Translations under genes and position numbers: made by a program | Part shown: positions 26,201 to 36,145 of the stretch, in pieces | Numbering within the stretch: position 1 is the first letter of the stretch | Layout: each line of letters begins with the position of its first letter | Notes under the pieces: generated by a model | What the model was told of the DNA's origin: nothing | What the model saw: only the letters and a program-made list of their open reading frames with translations | Databases searched by the model: none | From: Hathewaya massiliensis | Lineage (GTDB): Bacteria; Bacillota; Clostridia; Clostridiales; Clostridiaceae | DNA length: 64,000 nt | Direction of reading: 5' to 3' | Assembly: GCF_902143515.1 (NCBI RefSeq) | Contig: NZ_CABFVD010000001.1 | Coordinates: forward strand, 998,122 to 1,062,121

Positions 26201-28100
26201 ATCGAGTAGGAGGAAAAGTTAAATAACTTTTCCGACCTCTCACACCACCGTGCGTACGGTTCCGTACACGGCGGTTCTTTAGTTTTCATGAATTCTTAAA
26301 TAATAATCAGTCATGTTCATGTACCCTTGACTGATTAATTCTTTCTTCGTTAGCACTGAGTTTAACATCATACTTGCTCTCCACGTTCCCTTCCTACAAT
26401 TAGCAAAGTTGTGCACTTGCCATTCTGGAATCTGAAACTTTCTCATAGCTTTGTATCTTGTTTTAACTCTCTTCCATTGTTTCCAATATATCGCTCTTAT
26501 TCTTCTTCTCAACCATTCATCTATTTGCGTTAGCAAGCTTCGCATATCAGCTAATTTAAAATATTGAAGCCACCCTTTAATAAACCTTGCTAGTCGTTGT
26601 TTCCTAATTTCATTGCTAGTAGCGTCATTTCTTGATGTTATTTGTTTAAGTCTGCTTTTCATTTTACTAACTGATTTAGGATGTACTCGAAATCTACATT
26701 TACCTTTATGTCTATAAAAAGTGTAACCTAAATATTTCACCTTACTAATATGGTTTATTTGTGTCTTCTCTTTATTAACTTTTAAGAAGAGTTTCTCTTC
26801 AATAAATGGTATTATGTTATTTAGAGTTCTTACCGAACTTCTTTTACTTTTACAGAATATCATACAATCATCTGCGTATCTTACAAATCTATGACCTCTT
26901 CGAGTTAATTCCTTATCTAATTCATTTAACATTATGTTACTTAGTAATGGACTTAATGGTCCTCCTTGTGGTACACCCACTTGGGTTCTTTCGAACATCC
27001 CATTTTGTATCACTCCAGCATTCATATATTTATGTATTAGTGAGATAACTCTGCCATCTTTAATTGTCCTTGATAGTATTTCTATAAGTTTACTTTGGCT
27101 TACTGTATCAAAGAACTTTTCCAAGTCCATATCCACTACATAAGCATAGCCATCATTAACGTTTAGTTGACATTGCTTTAGCGCATCGTGTGCACCTATG
27201 GCTGGTCTAAATCCGTAACTATACTCTGAAAATTGCTCCTCATATATTGGTGTTAATATTTGTGCTATAGCTTGTTGTATCACTCTATCTACTACCGTAG
27301 GTATTCCAAGCTTTCTCATTTTACCTTTATCCTCTTTAGGTATTTCTACCCGTCTAACTGGATTAGGTTTATATTTACCTTCCCTCAATTGCTTAAGTAA
27401 TTCCTCTTTGTTGTTTCTTAAGTAGGGTAGAAGTTCATCCACCTGCATCTTATCCACGCCTCCGGCTCCTTTATTAGATTTCACCTTGAAATATGCATTA
27501 TTCATATTATCCCTGTGAAGTATCTTCTCAAGCAATTGATTTTCTTCAGAATTCACAATGGTGATGTTGTTTTCAGTTATCCTTTGCTGACTAAGCACTT
27601 TCGCATACTCTTTCTTTTCCGAAGATACCATTTGCGAATAGTCTTTATTAAGTTTTCTGCTATCATTATCAGTATTGGTAACATTCATTGACTTTCACCT
27701 CCTAAAGTTCCGTCCTTCCCCACGCTTACGCGATTAACATGGGTACTATGACTTCTGCTGACTTCTCATGATAAATCTTATTTCAACCATAGTAAGGAAT
27801 GTTATATCCTTTATTACCATGTCCATGAGACCTCCCCAGGTAAGAACACAATCTTTCTCTCCATACATCTGCCACATATACATTAATTAATTCCGAGTAG
27901 TTATAGGACTTCAATTTGTTGCGCAACCTTATCCTTAATTAATGCCTAATGTGATTTCTGTTCGTCAGACCAGAGATTTGCCTATGGCTTCCTTCAGATT
28001 TCACCTCGCAGTGAACACCCTTGCCTTCGGCTATACATTTCCCACTACTAGGGCATGTTAGGGACTTTCACCCATTAGATTGTGCCCATGCTGGGCACAC
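26201..28100 (-). mobile_element. group II intron, bacterial class C (1.9 kb)
   Basis: On the minus strand the element begins GTGTGCCCAGCATGGG and continues with the TGGGTGAAAGTCCC segment typical of domain I. It ends with a domain V hairpin (CCGTGTACGG ... CCGTACGCACGG, with an upstream CGC triad) and CCTACTCGAT at 26201. It encodes one reverse transcriptase and sits nine bases after the terminator hairpin of the adhesin gene, the insertion preference of class C introns. Confidence 0.88.
26279..27688 (-). CDS. ltrA: group II intron reverse transcriptase/maturase
   Basis: The 469-aa protein has the reverse-transcriptase palm with V-R-Y-A-D-D (about residue 280), G-V-P-Q-G-G-P-L-S-P-L-L, and the preceding G-A-G-G-V-D and F-S-E-Y-S-Y-G-F-R-P blocks. 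The maturase X domain follows, with a C-terminal group-II-C-type tail (G-T-W-R-A-S-M-M-L-N). No H-N-H endonuclease motif is visible, in keeping with class C. It splices and retro-mobilises its own intron. Frame intact, GGAGGTGAAAGTC ribosome site. Confidence 0.93.
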   Translation of the reverse strand: MNVTNTDNDSRKLNKDYSQMVSSEKKEYAKVLSQQRITENNITIVNSEENQLLEKILHRDNMNNAYFKVKSNKGAGGVDKMQVDELLPYLRNNKEELLKQLREGKYKPNPVRRVEIPKEDKGKMRKLGIPTVVDRVIQQAIAQILTPIYEEQFSEYSYGFRPAIGAHDALKQCQLNVNDGYAYVVDMDLEKFFDTVSQSKLIEILSRTIKDGRVISLIHKYMNAGVIQNGMFERTQVGVPQGGPLSPLLSNIMLNELDKELTRRGHRFVRYADDCMIFCKSKRSSVRTLNNIIPFIEEKLFLKVNKEKTQINHISKVKYLGYTFYRHKGKCRFRVHPKSVSKMKSRLKQITSRNDATSNEIRKQRLARFIKGWLQYFKLADMRSLLTQIDEWLRRRIRAIYWKQWKRVKTRYKAMRKFQIPEWQVHNFANCRKGTWRASMMLNSVLTKKELISQGYMNMTDYYLRIHEN

Positions 28101-28107
28101 ACTAATA

Positions 28108-28142
28108 AAAAGGATTGTCCAAAATATATGGACAATCCTTTT
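28108..28142 (-). terminator. terminator of the adhesin gene and intron target
   Basis: GGATTGTCC and GGACAATCC arms with A- and T-runs form a strong hairpin three bases after the adhesin stop codon. The group II intron begins a few bases beyond the T-run. Confidence 0.85.
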
Positions 28143-28145
28143 AGT

Positions 28146-30710
28146 CTATTTTCTCTTTCTTATAAAAAGCCCTGCACCCATTAACATAATACCTAGTATA
28201 TAGTTTAGTAAATGATCACTTTCTCCTGTCTTAGGTAATTTTTCATCACTTACTTTTTCAGGTTTATTTTTTGATGGTTCCTTTGTTACATTGTTAGGTT
28301 TATGATTTTCTACTGGTTTGTTTGGTCTATTACCATTTTGAGGTTTTTCAGGCTTATTGTTCTCTGCTGGTTTACTTGGCCTATTATTGTTTTCAGGCTT
28401 GTTAGGTTTATTATCCTCCACTGGTTTAGTTGGATTATTTTCTTCAGGTTTGTTTGGTTCTTCTGGCTTAGTTGGTTCTTCCGGTTTAGTTGGTTCCTCT
28501 GGTTTAGTCGGCTCTTCCGGTTTTATTTTAGTATTCTTAACCTCTAAGCTAATTAGTTCTGAACCCTTAATAGTAAAAGTAACTGGTTCTTTTAATTTTT
28601 CATATCCTTCTAAAGCTTTTACTTCTACAAATTTATAATTTCCTAGTTCTAATTCTTTAACTACTATTTTTCCATTTGAATCTGTTGTATATTGATCTCC
28701 AATTTTTTCCTCTTTACCTTGTACTATTTTATATAATTCAAATTCTACTCCACTTAATAGTTTACCATCTTCGTTTGTTTTTATTAATTGAATATTTCCT
28801 AATGTTTTGGTTGGTTCTTCTGGTTTAGTTGGTTCTTCTGGTTTTATTTTAGTATTCTTAACCTCTAAGCTAATTAGTTCTGAACCCTTAATAGTAAAAG
28901 TAACTGGTTCTTTTAATTTTTCATATCCTTCTAAAGGTTTTGTTTCTACAAATTTATAATTTCCTAGTTCTAATTCTTTAACTACTATTTTTCCATTTGA
29001 ATCTGTTGTATATTGATCTCCAATTTTCTCTTCCTTATCTTGTCCTATTTTATATAGTTCAAATTCTACTCCACTTAATAGTTTACCATCTTGATCTACT
29101 TTTGATAATTCTACATTTCCTAATATTTTGCTTATATCAGGATGGTTTTCTAAGGATCCTAATTCAATAACTTTCCCAATACTATCTTTATTTACTGTAA
29201 AAGGTGTTTCCACATCTGACTTAATATAATTATCTGGTGCCTTAGTTTCTATAAGCTTGTAGTTTCCTTCTGTATTTATATCAAATCTTCCAATACCATC
29301 TTTATCAGTGGTTATATTAGTTATAACATCTTCACTAGCCTCATTAACAACCTTAAAAATAGCGCTTTCTAAAGGCTTTTTTGTTAAAGAATCTATTTTT
29401 TTAAATTCAAATGCATATTTTTTCTTTGTTACTGTTGTATTAGTACCAATAGTATTAATAATCTCTTCACCTGGTTTAACCTGTGAAAAATCTGTGATAA
29501 TCTTAACTTCTCTTCTTTGATATGCTGGAATTTCTCCATTTGAGTTTTGAATTTTCACTGTGTGTGTCTTGCTATCGTAGTTAACTTCAAATTCTGGACT
29601 TGATATGGCATCTACAAACTTAATTCTAGGATCTAATTTATCATCTAAATCTATGGATCCCTTATCGAAAACATTGTCACTTTGGAAAGCTATAGTATAA
29701 GTAACTAATTGATCGTTTAAACCATTACTAATTACATCTTTATCTACATATTTAGATACATTTATTCCCCCTGCATCTGTAAAAGGTTTTAGATAAAATT
29801 CACTTATTTCTGTTTTATCCTTGTCATCTTCATTATATTTTACCTTTGCTGAATTTATAAATCTGTGAGAAGTATCCTTTACCCTAGCCTTATAACGAAT
29901 TCTATAACCATCATTTATATCACCAAATCTAATTTCAAAATGTCTTGCATCTTTAAATATGGTAAAGTTATCCTTAGAAATAGGATCATAAAAACCATTT
30001 TTATAAATTTCAAAATTTATTGAATCCTGTATAAGCTCTGTTTCATAAGGTAGAAAATCAGCTACAACCACATCTTTAAGATTTCCCTTTTTAGGGTTTA
30101 CTTCTATCATAAATTCTATTTCTTCACATCCTGACATGATTAATCCAGTATCCCCTGATATTTGTTGATAAGTTCGATCTGCATTACTTCTTTCAGTAAA
30201 CTTTACTATTGTTCTTGTCTCTTCCCCTGGTACACCTGTTGCTTGTGGTAATATAGAAATTTTAGAATGTACCTCTTCATCTTTAAACTTGGCCTTAACA
30301 ATTCCATCCACAGTGTCATTTGTATCATTGTTTGTAATAACCCCTAAGCTTATAAAACCTTGCAATGCTGTATTAGCATTAGGTCCAAAGGTAAGAGTTA
30401 CTTTATTGCCTTCTACTTTTACATCTTTGAAATGTTGTTTACTATACATAGGCAGTATATTTGTTAAATTATCTGTTAACTCAAATTCCATTTTGTCCCC
30501 TTCTTGTATCTTACCCATTTCTAATATGTCATATCTTAAATTAAATGTGACAAAATTTCCTGTCATGACATCGGTTTCTGATGCTTTAATTGTTAATTTT
30601 AAAGGACTAGTTTGTCCATATACTTTGATATCAGGCCGAATTACTGTAAAATTAATGGTCATAAAAATTAACCCAATAAGCAAAGATACTAATTTGTTAA
30701 ATTTTTTCAT
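28146..30710 (-). CDS. sortase-anchored (LPKTG) adhesin with Cna-B/SpaA repeats
   Basis: The 854-aa protein has a signal peptide (about residues 1-32) and a long adhesion region of immunoglobulin-like folds (to about 425). Three Cna-B/SpaA-type domains (about 430, 535 and 640) follow, then a proline-rich K-P-E-E-P-T/N-K-P spacer. It ends in the wall-sorting signal L-P-K-T-G-E, a hydrophobic segment and R-K-R-K. This is the plan of MSCRAMM collagen-type adhesins linked to peptidoglycan by sortase. Domains 2 and 3 are near-identical, a recent duplication. A sortase gene lies at 32124. The ligand is not known. Confidence 0.88.
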   Translation of the reverse strand: MKKFNKLVSLLIGLIFMTINFTVIRPDIKVYGQTSPLKLTIKASETDVMTGNFVTFNLRYDILEMGKIQEGDKMEFELTDNLTNILPMYSKQHFKDVKVEGNKVTLTFGPNANTALQGFISLGVITNNDTNDTVDGIVKAKFKDEEVHSKISILPQATGVPGEETRTIVKFTERSNADRTYQQISGDTGLIMSGCEEIEFMIEVNPKKGNLKDVVVADFLPYETELIQDSINFEIYKNGFYDPISKDNFTIFKDARHFEIRFGDINDGYRIRYKARVKDTSHRFINSAKVKYNEDDKDKTEISEFYLKPFTDAGGINVSKYVDKDVISNGLNDQLVTYTIAFQSDNVFDKGSIDLDDKLDPRIKFVDAISSPEFEVNYDSKTHTVKIQNSNGEIPAYQRREVKIITDFSQVKPGEEIINTIGTNTTVTKKKYAFEFKKIDSLTKKPLESAIFKVVNEASEDVITNITTDKDGIGRFDINTEGNYKLIETKAPDNYIKSDVETPFTVNKDSIGKVIELGSLENHPDISKILGNVELSKVDQDGKLLSGVEFELYKIGQDKEEKIGDQYTTDSNGKIVVKELELGNYKFVETKPLEGYEKLKEPVTFTIKGSELISLEVKNTKIKPEEPTKPEEPTKTLGNIQLIKTNEDGKLLSGVEFELYKIVQGKEEKIGDQYTTDSNGKIVVKELELGNYKFVEVKALEGYEKLKEPVTFTIKGSELISLEVKNTKIKPEEPTKPEEPTKPEEPTKPEEPNKPEENNPTKPVEDNKPNKPENNNRPSKPAENNKPEKPQNGNRPNKPVENHKPNNVTKEPSKNKPEKVSDEKLPKTGESDHLLNYILGIMLMGAGLFIRKRK

Positions 30711-31045
30711 TTTAATTGCCCTTTTATAAATACTTATATATAATAATTATTTTATAATAATTATTATATATATCATTATACTATATTCTACAACTTAATT
30801 AATAATGTTTTTATACTTTTTATTAATATAATTGTTAAAAATATGTAAAATATATCGATTTTAACTATATTTCATATTTTCTTAAATAAAATATTAAAAT
30901 ATATTTATATTTTATAAAATACACATAATCTATGTGTACTCTAATTAAGGGTAATTAATGTAAATACTTACATACTACATTGAAATTTCCTCTTCACCAT
31001 AGTAAAATAAAATTGATATTATATAATGAAAAGAGGTTAACTAAA
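30711..31045. other. divergent promoter region between adhesin and GNAT genes
   Basis: 335 bases of extremely AT-rich sequence with no credible gene or RNA. It must carry the adhesin promoter on the minus strand and the GNAT promoter on the plus strand. A 10-bp-scale palindromic run of ATAATTATTATAT type lies near 30740-30775. Confidence 0.45.
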
Positions 31046-31966
31046 ATGATTTTTTACACCACATCAGAAAATAAAATTAAATATGAACTAGAAATAATAA
31101 AAGCAGATATAAATCAATGGTCAACTTATCATGCCATATATAGATTAAGTCAGTTAAATGAATGGATGCCGCTAAGTTTTAGGGGTGAAATAGACAGATA
31201 TCTTAAATCAAATTTTGCATACTGGGTAATTAAGGATAATAAGAAAATAGGTGGAGCACTTATAAAACCTAATATGCTTAAATGTATTTTTACCATAGAG
31301 CCCTTTGAAAATAAAAAAGAGTTAAATAGAGTTTTAATATCCTATGTTGAAAAACTATCAGATATAAATAAGGATATCATAGCCCCTAATGTAGACTTAT
31401 CCTTAGTTGATCTTTATGAAAGTTATGGATTTTTAAAAGAAAGAACAGAAAAATTAATGGTATGTCCTACTGAAAGATATGATGTAGATTTTGGTGAGGA
31501 ATTCAGCTGCATTATACCAGAAACTAAACATAAAGAAGAAATGGCTAAATTATATTATGATACTTATAGTAAAAGCAATGTACCACTTATAGCATCTCAA
31601 AGCTATGAATTTCAAATGAATAGTGTAGATATATTCTTTAATCATATTAAAGCTATGAATATTCCTATGGAATGGTCCTCAATAATTTATCATAAACCTA
31701 CTAATAAAATGATTGCTGCATGTACAGTTGGTCTTGTTAATGGACTTCCATATATAATGGACTTAGTAGTACATCCTAATTTTCAAAGAAAGGGACTAGC
31801 TAAGAAAATGACTATGAGTCTATTAGATTTAATTAATAATAAATATGAAGCTGTAAGACTATGTGTAAATACAAATAATGATGCAGAACTCTTCTATAAG
31901 AAAATGGGGTTTATAGGTCTAGGAGAAACTGCATATATGATAAAAAAAAGTAATATAAATAATTAG
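31046..31966 (+). CDS. GNAT-family N-acetyltransferase
   Basis: The 306-aa product carries a C-terminal GNAT fold with V-V-H-P-N-F-Q-R-K-G-L-A-K-K-M, the acetyl-CoA pyrophosphate-binding loop, and the closing N-D-A-E-L-F-Y-K-K-M-G-F segment. The N-terminal half resembles a second, degenerate GNAT domain. It probably acetylates a small molecule or protein amine; the substrate is unknown. The start at 31046 has a GAGGT site; a longer frame from 30980 lacks one. It stands alone between adhesin and sortase genes. Confidence 0.8.
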   Translation: MIFYTTSENKIKYELEIIKADINQWSTYHAIYRLSQLNEWMPLSFRGEIDRYLKSNFAYWVIKDNKKIGGALIKPNMLKCIFTIEPFENKKELNRVLISYVEKLSDINKDIIAPNVDLSLVDLYESYGFLKERTEKLMVCPTERYDVDFGEEFSCIIPETKHKEEMAKLYYDTYSKSNVPLIASQSYEFQMNSVDIFFNHIKAMNIPMEWSSIIYHKPTNKMIAACTVGLVNGLPYIMDLVVHPNFQRKGLAKKMTMSLLDLINNKYEAVRLCVNTNNDAELFYKKMGFIGLGETAYMIKKSNINN

Positions 31967-32123
31967 ATTAGTAATCCTTATCCAAACTATAATTGCTTTA
32001 AAATTCATTTAAATTAATAAAAAAGAATGTTTCTATATTTATTCATTTTATTTCTTGTAATTTATTTATTTTAACTTATAATGAAATCAGTAGTAAGGTA
32101 TGTTGTTAAAGGAGATAAACTAT

Positions 32124-32702
32124 ATGAAGTATAAAAAATTACTATCTATTATCTTAATTATTTTTGGTTTGCTTATAATAGCTTATCCAAAATTAGATGA
32201 AACATATAATGATTATAAACAAAAGGAAATACTAAAAAATATAGAGATAATAGAAAAGGATTCTTATGATGAAAAAGATTATGAGGAAGTTTTAAATAAA
32301 AAAGCCCAAAATACCACTCCTATTTTAAAAATAGATAAAATTAATTTAAAGCAACCTATTTTAGATGGTGCAACTAAAGAAAATATGGCTATTTCCGTAA
32401 CTTCTGTAAATCCTAAGGTTAAGCCCGGTGATAAAGGTAATTATTCTATCTCTGGTCATAGAAGTTATAAACATGGAAGAAATTTTAATAGACTTAATGA
32501 AATTGAAAAAGATGATATTATTGAAGTTATATACTCAGGAGATGAATTTAAATATAAAGTTAATAAAAAATTTCTGGTAAAACCTCATGAAGTTTTGGTT
32601 TTAGATAGTAAAAAAAATAAACCTGAAATAACTCTTATTACATGTGAGCCTATGTATAATCCAACACATAGACTAATTGTACAAGGTGAGCTAATAAAAT
32701 AA
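32124..32702 (+). CDS. sortase
   Basis: The 192-aa protein has one N-terminal membrane anchor (about residues 5-22) and a sortase barrel with the catalytic histidine in I-S-G-H-R-S-Y, the cysteine in T-L-I-T-C-E-P and the arginine in H-R-L-I-V-Q-G. It cleaves L-P-x-T-G-type signals and joins surface proteins to peptidoglycan. The nearby LPKTG adhesin is the obvious candidate substrate. The motif set fits class D or E better than class A, but I cannot settle the class. Start chosen by the AAAGGAG site. Confidence 0.85.
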   Translation: MKYKKLLSIILIIFGLLIIAYPKLDETYNDYKQKEILKNIEIIEKDSYDEKDYEEVLNKKAQNTTPILKIDKINLKQPILDGATKENMAISVTSVNPKVKPGDKGNYSISGHRSYKHGRNFNRLNEIEKDDIIEVIYSGDEFKYKVNKKFLVKPHEVLVLDSKKNKPEITLITCEPMYNPTHRLIVQGELIK

Positions 32703-32779
32703 TTTATATTTCTAAAAACAACCTCTATAAAAATATATAAGAATATAAATTAAATAGTAAACTATATTTCTTTAATATA

Positions 32780-32820
32780 AATTAAAAGTGGGCCTATATA
32801 AATAGTCCACTTTTAATTTA
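32780..32820. terminator. terminator after the sortase gene
   Basis: AAATTAAAAGTGG and CCACTTTTAATTT form a perfect 13-bp stem with a 15-base loop at the converging ends of the sortase and dnaB genes. Confidence 0.75.
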
Positions 32821-32875
32821 TTGTTTATCCGATGACTCCCAGCTCTAATACTACCATCGCACTCTGTTTATATAG
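32821..32875 (+). repeat. intergenic repeat, copy 5
   Basis: Begins TTTATCCGATGACTCC and continues AGCTCTAATACTACCATC, matching the core of the copies near 18738, 45216, 47936 and 48983. It follows the sortase terminator directly and reads in the sortase sense direction. Confidence 0.55.
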
Positions 32876-32891
32876 TTTAATTATATATAAC

Positions 32892-34220
32892 CTAATGGGT
32901 TATATCCAAATTTCCAAATTTACTGTACTGTCCAAGCCATGCAAGTTTTACTGTACCTACAGGACCATTTCTTTGTTTTGCTATGATACATTCTGCTATG
33001 TTCTTATCTTCTGTTTCTTTATTATAATATTCATCTCTATATAAGAACATAACAAGGTCTGCATCCTGTTCTATAGACCCTGATTCTCTAAGGTCAGATA
33101 GCATTGGTCTATGGTCTGCTCTCTGTTCTGGTGCACGTGATAACTGTGACAGTGCTATTATAGGACATTCCATTTCCTTTGCTAAGGCTTTTATGGACCT
33201 TGATATTTCTGATACTTCCTGTTGTCTACTTTCACTACGGCCTGTACCTGCCATTAATTGAAGATAATCTATAACTATAAGATCTATACCATGTTCTATT
33301 TTTAGCTTTCTACATTTAGATCTCATCTCCATTATGGTTGTACCTGCTGTATCATCTATAAATATCTTGGCTGTAGATAGTGGACCTGAAGCTTTAGCTA
33401 TATTCTCCCAGTCCTTATCATCTAGATCTCCTGTTCTAAGCTTTAACATATCTACATTAGCTTGAGAACATAAAAGTTTATAAGCTAATTGTTCCTTAGA
33501 CATTTCAAGAGAAAAAACCGCAACTTGTTTTCCTTCTCTTAAAGCAGCATACTCTGCAATATTAAGTGCAAAGGTAGTTTTACCCATAGATGGTCTTGCT
33601 GCTATAAGTATCATGTCTCCCTTTTGGAAACCTGATGTTTTAGAGTCTAATTCATTAAACCCAGAAGGTACACCATTTAATTGCCCTTTATTATTATATA
33701 TTCTTTCAATGTTTAAAAAACCTCTCTCTAGCACTGTACTCATATGTTCAAAGTCACTAGAGCTTTTATTTTCTGCTATATTAAATATTTTACTCTCAGC
33801 ACTATCAATAACTGATTCTACGTCATTTTGATTTTCATAACATTCTTCTATGATTTCAGTTGAAGATTTTATAAGCTTCCTTAAAGTAGATTTATCCTTA
33901 ACTATATTTATATAAGAATTTACGTTTGCAGTAGAAATAACTGAGTTGTTTACTTCTGTAACATAGGTTATTCCTCCTGACTCTTCAATTTTAGACGTAG
34001 ATTTAAGTTCTTCTAATAATGTTATCATATCTACTGGAATATCTTTTTGATACAAAGAAAGTATGGTGTTAAATATAACCTTATGACTATCTTTGTAAAA
34101 ATCTTCTCCCTTTAACATTTCTACAGCTCCAGCTATTGCAGTCCTATCCTTTAACATGGATCCTAAGACAGACTGTTCTGCTTCTATATTATAAGGAAGA
34201 GTTTTTAGAGTATTCTCCAT
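32892..34220 (-). CDS. dnaB: replicative DNA helicase DnaB
   Basis: The 442-aa protein has the N-terminal primase-interacting domain and the RecA-like helicase domain with Walker A A-R-P-S-M-G-K-T-T, Walker B V-I-D-Y-L-Q-L-M and the L-S-Q-L-S-R-A-P-E-Q-R motif. It unwinds DNA at the replication fork as a hexamer. It follows lonC and rplI in the usual clostridial order. Ribosome site GGAGGAG. No intein is present. Confidence 0.96.
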   Translation of the reverse strand: MENTLKTLPYNIEAEQSVLGSMLKDRTAIAGAVEMLKGEDFYKDSHKVIFNTILSLYQKDIPVDMITLLEELKSTSKIEESGGITYVTEVNNSVISTANVNSYINIVKDKSTLRKLIKSSTEIIEECYENQNDVESVIDSAESKIFNIAENKSSSDFEHMSTVLERGFLNIERIYNNKGQLNGVPSGFNELDSKTSGFQKGDMILIAARPSMGKTTFALNIAEYAALREGKQVAVFSLEMSKEQLAYKLLCSQANVDMLKLRTGDLDDKDWENIAKASGPLSTAKIFIDDTAGTTIMEMRSKCRKLKIEHGIDLIVIDYLQLMAGTGRSESRQQEVSEISRSIKALAKEMECPIIALSQLSRAPEQRADHRPMLSDLRESGSIEQDADLVMFLYRDEYYNKETEDKNIAECIIAKQRNGPVGTVKLAWLGQYSKFGNLDITH

Positions 34221-34249
34221 GCTTTAGCTCCTCCATCCTAAAATTAAAA

Positions 34250-36145
34250 CTAAAATACCGTGTTCATTATCTCTTCTATGGTATCTATAGGTTTAATATC
34301 TATGTCCTTAAGTCCAATTGGAACTTCTTTTTCATTTTCTTTTGGAACTATAACAAGGTTAATTCCCTTTCTTCTAGCACCGTATACTTTTTCAAATATG
34401 CCACCAACAGGCTTAACTTTTCCTCTTAAGGATATCTCTCCTGTTATTGCTATATCCTGTCTAATAGGTTTGCCTAAAAGTGCACTAATTATACAAATCG
34501 TTATGGCAGCACCTGCTGAAGGTCCATCAATATTTCCGCCCCCAACTACATTTACATGGATATCATAATCTCTTATATCCTTATCTGTAACCTTTCTTAT
34601 TACTGTAGCGGCATTAAATACTGAATCTTTTGCCATGGAACCTGCAGTATCGTTAAATCTAACTATTCCTTTACCCTTATCACTAGCTGGAAAAGCTAAG
34701 GCTTCAATTTCTATGGTAGACCCTAGGTAGCCAGATACCCCTAATCCAAATATATGTCCGACTTCTTTTTCTTCTTTACTAGATAGTCTATCTAAGGAAT
34801 TAAGTCTACTTATGGATACAACATCTTCCAAATCTTTCATACTTATTTCTATAGTTTCTTTAGGATTTAAATCCTTATTATAAAGTACATATCCATAAAC
34901 ATCAGATAAAATATTTACAGCTTTTCTTCCTTCTATAGTATAGTTGCTAATAGCCTTTGCAACATCACTCTCTAGTTTTGCATTTATTTTTTCTGAGGCA
35001 TTTAACACTATTTTTTCTATATCCTTATTAGTTAGTGGTTCGAAATATACCTCTGTACATCTAGACCTTAAAGCTGCATTTATCTCATGAGGCTCTCTTG
35101 TTGTGGCACCTATTAAGACAAAGTCAGCTGGAGCTCCATGTTCAAATAAATACTTTATATATTTAGGAATATTCTCATCATCTGGATCGTAATAAGAAGA
35201 TGAAAACTCTACTCTTTTATCTTCTAAAACTTTTAATAGTTTATTTTGCAGAATTGGATCAAGCTCTCCTATCTCATCTATAAATAGTATTCCTCCATGT
35301 GCTTCAGTAACTAGTCCAGGTTTAGGTTCTGGAACTCCGATTTCAGCAAGATCTCTTTTAGAACCTTGATATATAGGATCATGTACTGAACCTAGAAGTG
35401 GGTTTGTAATCTCTCTTGGATCCCATCTTAGGGTTGTACCATCAACCTCTACAAACTTTGAATCTTCGTCATAAGGAGTATAACTTAACTTTTTAGCTTC
35501 TTCTAAAGCTATTCTAGCTGCAGTTGTTTTTCCAACTCCTGGAGGACCATATAATATTACATGTTGTGGATATGGTGATGCTATCTTAGATAATAATGCT
35601 TTAATAGCTCTTTCTTGTCCTACTATTTCATCAAAGCTTGATGGTCTTAGTTTTCCTTGAATGTTTTTTATTATTTTTTTAGTATCTAACTTTTCTAGTT
35701 CAGCATACTTTTTTAAGGTTTTTGCATTTTCTGGACCTTTTTTCTTTCTAATTATCCCAAGCCTAACTTCTTCCATATACTTATCTTGTTTTTCCATTAG
35801 GGCTTGTTCAACTTCAAGCTCTATTTTATCTTGAACATATCTTTTAGCAACTTCGTCAACTAGTTGATCATTTAGTCTGTCTAAAACATCATATATGTTT
35901 TTTTCTGTAGGTATGGAGTTCATTCCTTTTCCATTACTGATGATCTTACTTAGTGCAAATATTCTTTTATAGACATCTTCACTTTCTACGTGCTTTCTAA
36001 GATTAAATTTAACTATACGTGTTTCCATTACACCTTCAGTTAAAACTTTTCTTGCAATATGGTATAGAAGTTCTACTTGAACCTCTACAGATATAACTTC
36101 TTCTTCTAAACTTTCAGCTAAATTTTTTATATTTTTTTTGTTCAA
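34250..36145 (-). CDS. lonC: Lon-family ATP-dependent protease (LonC-type)
   Basis: This 631-aa protein has a coiled N-terminal region (1-160). An AAA+ domain follows with Walker A Y-G-P-P-G-V-G-K-T-T and Walker B I-L-F-I-D-E-I-G-E-L-D, then a Lon protease domain with the catalytic serine in G-P-S-A-G-A and lysine in R-G-K-V-K-P-V-G-G. It lacks the long LAN domain of LonA, matching the shorter clostridial Lon between rplI and dnaB. The start is a TTG without its own ribosome site: a strong GGGAGG lies 48 bases upstream, behind a perfect inverted repeat. A stop codon in frame upstream rules out an earlier start. Confidence 0.88.
   Translation of the reverse strand: MNKKNIKNLAESLEEEVISVEVQVELLYHIARKVLTEGVMETRIVKFNLRKHVESEDVYKRIFALSKIISNGKGMNSIPTEKNIYDVLDRLNDQLVDEVAKRYVQDKIELEVEQALMEKQDKYMEEVRLGIIRKKKGPENAKTLKKYAELEKLDTKKIIKNIQGKLRPSSFDEIVGQERAIKALLSKIASPYPQHVILYGPPGVGKTTAARIALEEAKKLSYTPYDEDSKFVEVDGTTLRWDPREITNPLLGSVHDPIYQGSKRDLAEIGVPEPKPGLVTEAHGGILFIDEIGELDPILQNKLLKVLEDKRVEFSSSYYDPDDENIPKYIKYLFEHGAPADFVLIGATTREPHEINAALRSRCTEVYFEPLTNKDIEKIVLNASEKINAKLESDVAKAISNYTIEGRKAVNILSDVYGYVLYNKDLNPKETIEISMKDLEDVVSISRLNSLDRLSSKEEKEVGHIFGLGVSGYLGSTIEIEALAFPASDKGKGIVRFNDTAGSMAKDSVFNAATVIRKVTDKDIRDYDIHVNVVGGGNIDGPSAGAAITICIISALLGKPIRQDIAITGEISLRGKVKPVGGIFEKVYGARRKGINLVIVPKENEKEVPIGLKDIDIKPIDTIEEIMNTVF

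Noticed and set aside
28302-28638. Long open frames on the plus strand opposite the adhesin tail
   Set aside because: They are antisense shadows of the proline/glutamate repeat and sorting-signal region; no ribosome site and highly biased composition.
33945-33970. GTAAC-N4-GTTA sequence resembling the HcpR operator
   Set aside because: It lies inside the dnaB coding region, the second arm is incomplete and the residues are conserved coding sequence, so it is chance.
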